From NCBI GenBank assembly GCA_018061225.1, contig JAGOUK010000032.1:1-10074 (forward strand): a DNA stretch of 10,074 nt, read 5' to 3'. Every line of letters starts with the position of its first letter. The first letter of the stretch is position 1. The notes below the pieces were generated by a model. The model had not been told where the DNA came from. It worked only from the letters and a program-made list of their open reading frames with translations, and did not search any database. The position numbers and the translations under genes were made by a program. This document shows, piece after piece, positions 7,601 to 10,074 of this stretch. Origin of the DNA: Candidatus Omnitrophota bacterium. Lineage in GTDB: Bacteria; Omnitrophota; Gorgyraeia; 2-02-FULL-51-18; JAGOUK01.

Positions 7601-10074
7601 ATGCTGCTGATGAGCCACCGGGCGAATTTGTTGGACCTATCCACCAATCATCGGTTTGGGCCCAGCGTGGAATATGGTCTGCTGCCTCGCATTTACGATC
7701 AGGTCAAGCCAACTCCGGAGTTGATCCGCAGAGCGGAGGTTCACCCCTCCAGAAATCCGACCGACGGTGCCGAGGACTGGTTCTTTGGACCCTTGGCTAA
7801 TGGTCCGAGAGTTGAAGCCTATCTTACAGCGGCCCAAGTCGCCGTGGATCTGCTCGCCGCGCCGGCACCTCAGGGGTCGGCAAATGAGGATCTTCACTCA
7901 GCAGCCGCGTCGGCTTTAGGTTTGAGCGTCACGCAAGGAGCGCCTATTCTCACGGACGATAATGGCCCCGTTCTTATCGGCAGCGATCCGGTTTTGGACC
8001 TGAGCCTTCAAATGAGCAATGCTCAAAGGTTCGAACTGTGGTCCAAAGAGCCTGAACGTGTCGCTCAAATCTTTGAGTTATCCGCGCTAAGCGGTTACCC
8101 GTTATCGATGGACCTAGAGCGGCAGATTCGTGAGTGGCGCCAAACCGCGCCAGCCGACTTGATTGCGAGCCTATCGGACCCGCTAAGCTCCGGTTACGAA
8201 GGCATGCGTAAATTTCGCCAAACCTTTGATGCGATGATGGATTTGGAGGTTCCCGTGTATGGAGCGGTCGTCGCGATGCACCGGACAGGTGTTCTCCAAG
8301 CGCTCATTCCGGAGGCGGGCGAGGTGGACTTGGCAGCTAACCTCAACCGCTTTCATAGTCATCGGGTTCTATGGCATTCGATCAGGGTTCTCAAGGGGGT
8401 TGAATCGACCGCGGCGGAGTTTGAGGAGCCAGCCAGCACTGTCTGGAAACCGGGTTTGCGCAAGTCCCTGCGTTACGCCGCGCTCTTGCATGATCTTCCG
8501 AAGCCCATGACGCGTTTTTCGATCGACAGTGACGAGGATTCGATCGCGGCTTACCGAATTATTCCGGCAGTGATGCGGCGCTTTGGACATGCTCCGGACG
8601 GCTTAGTTGAGGCGCTTGCAGCCTGGCTCACGATCCACGATCTGCATTTAGCCAAGAACGCCAAGCAGGTTAGCGGCCGTGAGCCGTCTGAGATCGCGCA
8701 CGCGCTGCTCAGGCCCTGGTGGGTGAGTCAGGGGACAGACGCGCGGATTGCGGCGCTTGTGCGCGCTGCCTTGCGGCGGGGAGGTTATGGCGCGGCGGAA
8801 GCTTTTGCGGCCCTGATGGTTTTTGCATGGGCGGATGAAGATTCCATACAGACCGAAAGTAAATTTAACAACATGCCGCCGAACACCCGCTCTGCTCTTA
8901 CGGGGTTTTGGAGAGAGCTTAAGGGGCGGGAGAGCAGTGGTGCTGCCCACGGCGGCGATGCGGTTGAGGAGTGGGTTCAGGAATCCCTCGAATTAAAGCG
9001 CCAGGATATCCGCCACGACTATTTAAGAGACTCGGAGTTTCGGGAGGATGAGTTCGAAGATCCGATGCAAATCGCTGATTTTTATAAGGCCTTGCAGCAG
9101 ATCGGGATTGAGCTCCCTGAGGCATCAGCTGAAATATCAGCTGCTAATATGATTGGCAATATCAATACAGCCATGCTGCGCAAGCCATTTCGCGACTCCT
9201 TGCTGGCGTATTCGAAAAAGGGATTATTTAATGGATTTTTAAGAAGAAAGCTTCGAGCATTGATCAGTACCCTGCCCGAGCCAACCTCATCCGACATGGT
9301 GAGCGTGCGGAGTATCAACCGGCGCATCTTGGAGGCCATTCCGGAGCTGGGGTGTCCTAAGCGGGCATCGGATGCGATGGACGCATTCTTGCACGTTGAT
9401 CCATCGATTTGGACCGTATTGAACAAAGCATCCTATCTTAAGCTAAGAAATATTTTTAGAGCCCTGGTTCCTCGCCGGTCTTTGGCGCCGAGATGGTCTC
9501 GCGCGGCAATGCTTATAAAATTGCGCCAGATAATCGGAGGTTCTGCGCAGGAAATACCTCAAGCCAAGCCCGAAATTGGCTGGATTGTTGAGCGGGCCGG
9601 TCGGTACATGGATGTCATCGCGGTGAGTTCCGACAGCGTCTCCAGCCTCGCCAAAAAAATGTCCGGGATTATATATCAGACCGGCGGGTCTATTCAGGAT
9701 GGACAAATGACCGAGTTGAGAACTTCCGAAGGCAACTTGGCCTATTTGCATATGCGAGTGGTGTGGGCCGAAAACGAGGGCGGCTCCAATGAAGCTCAGG
9801 CCCCCGGCGTCAATAAAACCATCGCCGCCGCGATACGAGACAAAGACCCAAAGGCGATTGCTGACGCATTGAGTGAGATCTCCAGTCAGGCAGACTTCGA
9901 TGCCGATTCATCCTGGGAGCTGCCCGTGGATTCGGGCTCCGCACCGGGACTGCTTCAAGTAACAACAGACCTGTTCTCCGTGGCGCAGAATCCCAATGAG
10001 CAGTCAGGTAAGCCCGATGTCCTCGTCGTTACGGTGGAGACGGGGGATATCCGCGGTATTTTTGGCGGGCTGAT
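1532..10074 (+). CDS. Giant exported multidomain protein (TIKI-like, HIT-like, two GlnD-like modules), 3' end outside window
   Basis: One frame is open from ATG 1532 to the right edge: 2847 full codons plus two bases, with no stop. The frame is closed upstream by TAA at 1520-1522. An in-frame ATG at 1547 would give a shorter signal peptide and is an alternative start. Order of parts by residue: signal peptide 1-26; TIKI/TraB/ChaN-like 74-515; helical linker; HIT-like 685-882; charged Ala/Glu/Asp-rich linker to ~1023; GlnD-like module 1 (NT 1024-1300, ACT 1422-1495, ACT 1530-1592); GlnD-like module 2 (degenerate NT 1672-1750, helical core, HD 2160-2400, ACT-like 2688-2750, start of another ACT at 2829). 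Codon choice and GC look uniform across the frame and like pyrE, so recent import or a broken gene is unlikely. No membrane segments are visible after the signal. The overall function is unknown; a multi-enzyme string with ACT-type small-molecule sensing is the most I infer. An assembly join cannot be excluded, but uninterrupted homology on both sides of each linker argues against it. Confidence 0.9.
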   Translation, partial: MRFSVMRRMIALTVALGLMAPDAALALPVSAVKAADRGDSSQSVSALPLRLNLPVSAGWIDAAYSAPTSGGIPAPLIVLLQDAHTNASAQFNAARVIDLVLESAGTDLVLMEAGQGDIGLEAFLSYGTPRTRAGAAAPLVRKGLLQGAEYLQLSSSKKIRLQGVENRAAYERALDRYREVVRRRPAALTAIARMERTLRILGPEAFGPAVIEAWQKRNAYRDGSVGAVEYAEYLLEMQTPGGQNDVLYPNLKTLSKLKAKESQIDFAAASAALTKLLHEEGVMAEEEAAAAPMKMAHNIVPDALSARAAEALTAGGSGLSPEELGDLNSYLEYRRVCRSLDVAELGAETSRAEAELMRRLTADDEDASRWAWCAEQLERLRALVMLEITSGQEGIGRQAPQHEASRQIAAILNRRILDLGRFEEAVIFDDAELNQTVRLAEDFYDLAAVRDEFFVGRALRSMKQRGGKAAVLVAGGYHAPHLRRMLRDKGISYVSIIPRVEHETDHSRYERLLTASATIALYTAGSRSAASREAQRALGEAMRGLPNAARLAQSASGQESRQPSQPEYERRTFWSELGAILLNRLRFERAIVRHRFGRIGLPELLDHSYEYHLNSGFLKPDAPGAGPLIQMGGYLYSLLDLRAKKAGATGFAGNTPLQKRLSHLKTQWRKRTLGFRKAVAWVKGEHHQDNCRLCRLNLPPTQRPFRYGRSWISPNPFPYFETKYKHFVVHLGEHRALREPEIGMRPNARAEAGADLEEALRTAHTMHRPSQDRPWTVLINHRDVGASIKEHHHFHLINIELPVFNRSQFELENIQPESGTNAGVSRLKRYPSRPVILHSNDLHKVSLTAMAFAREFEENGIPAAFAIQWSPERGYEAAVLAYRAKEQRAHEIGTPQAAGAAILVRHSDQPKDWAGAPANEGAEVQPWEMETPTSEEELETIIRTRVLLDAEGVDSIVERVLGQLTHSDPSKIDPNNAQDPAGARMADVLADAALKKLIENTAAPVIAPDSTQAASEAVLGAWAAKVKEAYRDYRDTLWANREWTDDQAQSVISAKYSEGVRHIVRVMAEAALQHAAIGASGEETRLLQNNTALAVTGSVALAEMRLASDVDVFWIFPEEAVIEGGDEESLTLRPAFSQLQQFYADMHRKVFGSASPPSVGHQLKSEQRQVVEAFASRVELKDDGEHARMQALSERIGKMMDAQFVAGSPKAFDAIRKEFYNQVDQSPSGGVEDSNARGMIRQMILLRDMEYRKKYKSLTGTSLIKRGIGGIAEWRLHRYLLQLADRRVAKQPLSSRIRHWYRLWKKKDAPVQRAAWRLAALRDQQSDANFFDNLTDAARVQYLKDATLVFESNAVLMESLWDSVRYKYQVKPADSDSLSLEVFVAADPDRGSVIKQSDIKSLLRRSQYDAEVWLAPEEIVPGVSELAVAWPQDRTGLLEEASAMLAARRGINLIDARVITRNGRTLDVLRVRGLPEDPAERTRVVLQMKSDLRDLYARRLQVEDIFDREGRPYRWTRTITAFSGKPFKTTTWVDGDRIGLFTQNMTEPGIFHIITRWLAKREVSIVSSGRIWTQGDLVSDDFVIRHASGGVMTEDEMQTLAADLAIFLDQPEISAGSFYPSLDTAYHRLNDTLASQGDEQSLEETAENYHAAWRQFEKEIWGDDPQREAVSALDDFEARTKLYAEGARRITAALWARVPKKMKKGWTFYPTGLTGEDVLTPWQDGYWALMPVSSRGAAQPAPAGMITAVEAVFRRADGILTEEEFKRRHDDSLGTFLSAATTFLNALSPAPADGPQSLDSVNRLIRDPQLLEKIRTFSGSAANPWNAVSPARQRLIEDAFAALNQDPSASEARTIAFNRKLMWALYPQDFPGGPEGESWIMVADPAAEELERLEQSNPDWAWNPALAHTFGKRGADTLDTVKRFFMLMNAGVRGEDNSRSDYQGALARGLRQSPTLMTKVREDLQWQWKGFHETKSRDFAVNWNWVHGHVYRPQMWIELMDWIRRVEWMYERPPTSLASPLRTMLLMSHRANLLDLSTNHRFGPSVEYGLLPRIYDQVKPTPELIRRAEVHPSRNPTDGAEDWFFGPLANGPRVEAYLTAAQVAVDLLAAPAPQGSANEDLHSAAASALGLSVTQGAPILTDDNGPVLIGSDPVLDLSLQMSNAQRFELWSKEPERVAQIFELSALSGYPLSMDLERQIREWRQTAPADLIASLSDPLSSGYEGMRKFRQTFDAMMDLEVPVYGAVVAMHRTGVLQALIPEAGEVDLAANLNRFHSHRVLWHSIRVLKGVESTAAEFEEPASTVWKPGLRKSLRYAALLHDLPKPMTRFSIDSDEDSIAAYRIIPAVMRRFGHAPDGLVEALAAWLTIHDLHLAKNAKQVSGREPSEIAHALLRPWWVSQGTDARIAALVRAALRRGGYGAAEAFAALMVFAWADEDSIQTESKFNNMPPNTRSALTGFWRELKGRESSGAAHGGDAVEEWVQESLELKRQDIRHDYLRDSEFREDEFEDPMQIADFYKALQQIGIELPEASAEISAANMIGNINTAMLRKPFRDSLLAYSKKGLFNGFLRRKLRALISTLPEPTSSDMVSVRSINRRILEAIPELGCPKRASDAMDAFLHVDPSIWTVLNKASYLKLRNIFRALVPRRSLAPRWSRAAMLIKLRQIIGGSAQEIPQAKPEIGWIVERAGRYMDVIAVSSDSVSSLAKKMSGIIYQTGGSIQDGQMTELRTSEGNLAYLHMRVVWAENEGGSNEAQAPGVNKTIAAAIRDKDPKAIADALSEISSQADFDADSSWELPVDSGSAPGLLQVTTDLFSVAQNPNEQSGKPDVLVVTVETGDIRGIFGGL
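1751..3076 (+). other. TIKI/TraB/ChaN-like domain of the giant protein
   Basis: Residues ~74-515. The visible anchors are LIVLLQDAHTN at 76-86, LMEAGQGD at 110-117, GAEYL at 147-151, GVEN at 163-166, and LVAGGYH at 472-478 followed by a strand ISYVSIIPRV. A histidine after strand 1 (H84), an acidic residue after strand 2 (E112) and a late G-x-x-H (G475, H478) are the pattern of the TIKI/TraB/EreA/ChaN superfamily, which includes membrane-associated metalloproteases and haem-binding proteins. A long helical insertion separates the two halves. I associate the QDAH-type version with Omnitrophota-like proteins from memory. Enzymatic activity is not established. Confidence 0.55.
3584..4177 (+). 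other. HIT-superfamily (DUF4922 / sugar-nucleotide phosphorylase-like) domain
   Basis: Residues ~685-882. C691-x-x-C694 is followed by the N715-PFPYF block and H730/H734, then GAS at 785-787 and the histidine triad HHHFHLI starting at 791. The order C-x-x-C, NPFP, GAS, H-x-H-x matches the DUF4922 type of HIT proteins, related to GalT and GDP-sugar phosphorylases, which act on nucleotide-linked phosphates through a covalent His-NMP. The third triad position is His (H795), where the transferase/phosphorylase branch normally has Gln. The substrate is unknown. Confidence 0.6.
4601..5431 (+). other. GlnD-like module 1: nucleotidyltransferase plus linker, catalytic motif kept
   Basis: Residues ~1024-1300. 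TGSVALAEMRLASDVDVF carries the pol-beta-type motif, with G1097-S1098 and the metal-binding pair D1109-x-D1111. The block MDAQFVAGSPKAFDAIR near 1200-1216 matches the LEARxxAGxxxxFxxLR segment of GlnD. GIGGIAEWRLHRYLL (from 1267) matches the GlnD GPGGLRDIxTL block. After this a normal GlnD would continue into an HD domain; here only ~120 residues separate the block from the first ACT domain and no HD motif is present. The stretch FFDNLTDAARVQYLKD resembles the segment that follows the HD domain in GlnD, so the HD domain appears cleanly missing. Confidence 0.7.
5795..6016 (+). other. ACT domain 1 of GlnD-like module 1
   Basis: Residues ~1422-1495. SELAVAWPQDRTGLLEEAS followed by INLIDARVIT and LDVLRV is a close match to the first ACT domain of GlnD (ELTVxxxDRPGLFxxIA ... 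NIVDARIxT ... LDxFxV). In GlnD the ACT pair senses glutamine. The DRxGL turn that binds ligand is present. Confidence 0.82.
6122..6307 (+). other. ACT domain 2 of GlnD-like module 1
   Basis: Residues ~1531-1592. IGLFTQNMTEPGIFHIITRWL, then VSIVSSGRIWTQGDLVSDDF, then an H-A-S-G turn, follow the second ACT domain of GlnD (strand-PGL-helix, I-x-x-ARI-x-TxGxxxxDxFYV, D-xxG). The distance from ACT 1 is that of the normal GlnD tandem. Confidence 0.75.
6545..6781 (+). other. GlnD-like module 2: degenerate nucleotidyltransferase domain
   Basis: Residues ~1672-1750. GLTGEDVLTPWQDGYWAL (from 1712) can be aligned to the GlnD block GGYGRGELxPxSDIDLLLL: G1712 and D1724 have the same 12-residue spacing as G1097 and D1109 in module 1. 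The Ser of the G-S motif is absent and the second aspartate of D-x-D is Tyr (Y1726), so two-metal catalysis should be lost. A weak counterpart of GPGGLRDIxT may be GKRGADTLDTVKR near 1911. By itself this match is weak; the clear GlnD-type HD region further on supports it. Confidence 0.42.
8009..8731 (+). other. GlnD-like module 2: HD domain with its N-terminal lead-in
   Basis: Residues ~2160-2400. SKEPERVAQIFELSALSG (2171) matches the GlnD lead-in dP..ll.iFelaa..G. MHRTGVLQALIPE (2249) matches Mn..GVLg.yIPEF. FHSHRVLWHSIRVL (H2275, H2282) corresponds to yHvYTVDEHTLRVL. LLHDLPKP holds the HD pair H2320-D2321, with Pro replacing the residue before the usual Lys. IHDLHL (H2369, H2372) corresponds to the REHLLMS helix. 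In GlnD this domain removes UMP from PII. The metal-binding His and His-Asp are kept; a last acidic ligand (rrD in GlnD) is not obvious. Confidence 0.7.
9593..9781 (+). other. GlnD-like module 2: derived ACT-like domain
   Basis: Residues ~2688-2750. RYMDVIAVSSDSVSSLAKKMSG, then TGGSIQDGQM, then LAYLHMRVVW has the strand-helix-strand-strand outline of an ACT domain and stands where GlnD has its first one. The ligand-turn DRPG is replaced by SDSVSS, so amino-acid binding is doubtful. Confidence 0.45.
10016..10072 (+). other. Start of a further ACT-like domain, cut by the window edge
   Basis: Residues 2829-2847, DVLVVTVETGDIRGIFGGL, look like strand 1, the glycine turn and the beginning of helix 1 of an ACT domain. 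Only 19 residues are visible, so the call rests on position after the previous ACT-like unit. Confidence 0.35.

Noticed and set aside
1..10074. CRISPR arrays, insertion sequences, tRNA or rRNA genes, attachment sites
   Set aside because: I saw no regularly spaced repeats, transposase sequence, terminal inverted repeats or RNA gene structure on either strand; almost all of the window is coding.

Overview
The window reads as a bacterial chromosome segment, moderately GC-rich by eye, with all genes on the + strand. The lineage cannot be proved from sequence alone. My best guess is Candidatus Omnitrophota (former OP3) or a related group, because very long open reading frames made of strung-together enzyme domains are known there and because I associate the first domain of the long protein with that phylum. 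This is recall, not a search result.

Bases 1-1408 look like one operon. It starts with the last codons of an upstream gene (probably pyrF, OMP decarboxylase), followed by pyrE (orotate phosphoribosyltransferase). An alpha-crystallin/Hsp20 protein with an N-terminal export signal then overlaps the pyrE stop by 4 bases. A perfect 10-bp hairpin followed by four T (1471-1504) closes the unit.

From 1532 to the right edge one reading frame stays open without a stop: at least 2847 codons, leaving the window unfinished. I read it codon by codon. The encoded protein starts with a Sec signal peptide and then carries, in order: a TIKI/TraB/ChaN-like domain (~74-515); a HIT-superfamily domain resembling DUF4922 (~685-882); a first GlnD-like module (~1024-1592) with an intact G-S...D-x-D nucleotidyltransferase motif and two ACT domains but no HD domain; and a second GlnD-like module (~1672 onward) whose nucleotidyltransferase motif has lost the second aspartate, but which has a clear GlnD-type HD domain (~2160-2400) followed by one derived ACT-like domain and the start of another.

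The most interesting point is this complementary pair. GlnD normally combines uridylyl-transfer (NT) and uridylyl-removal (HD) with two ACT sensors in one ~900-residue cytoplasmic enzyme. Here two GlnD-like copies sit in tandem in one apparently exported giant protein; one keeps the transferase site, the other keeps the HD site. No glnB/glnK, amtB or glnA gene is visible nearby, so the classical PII target is not indicated and the substrate is unknown.
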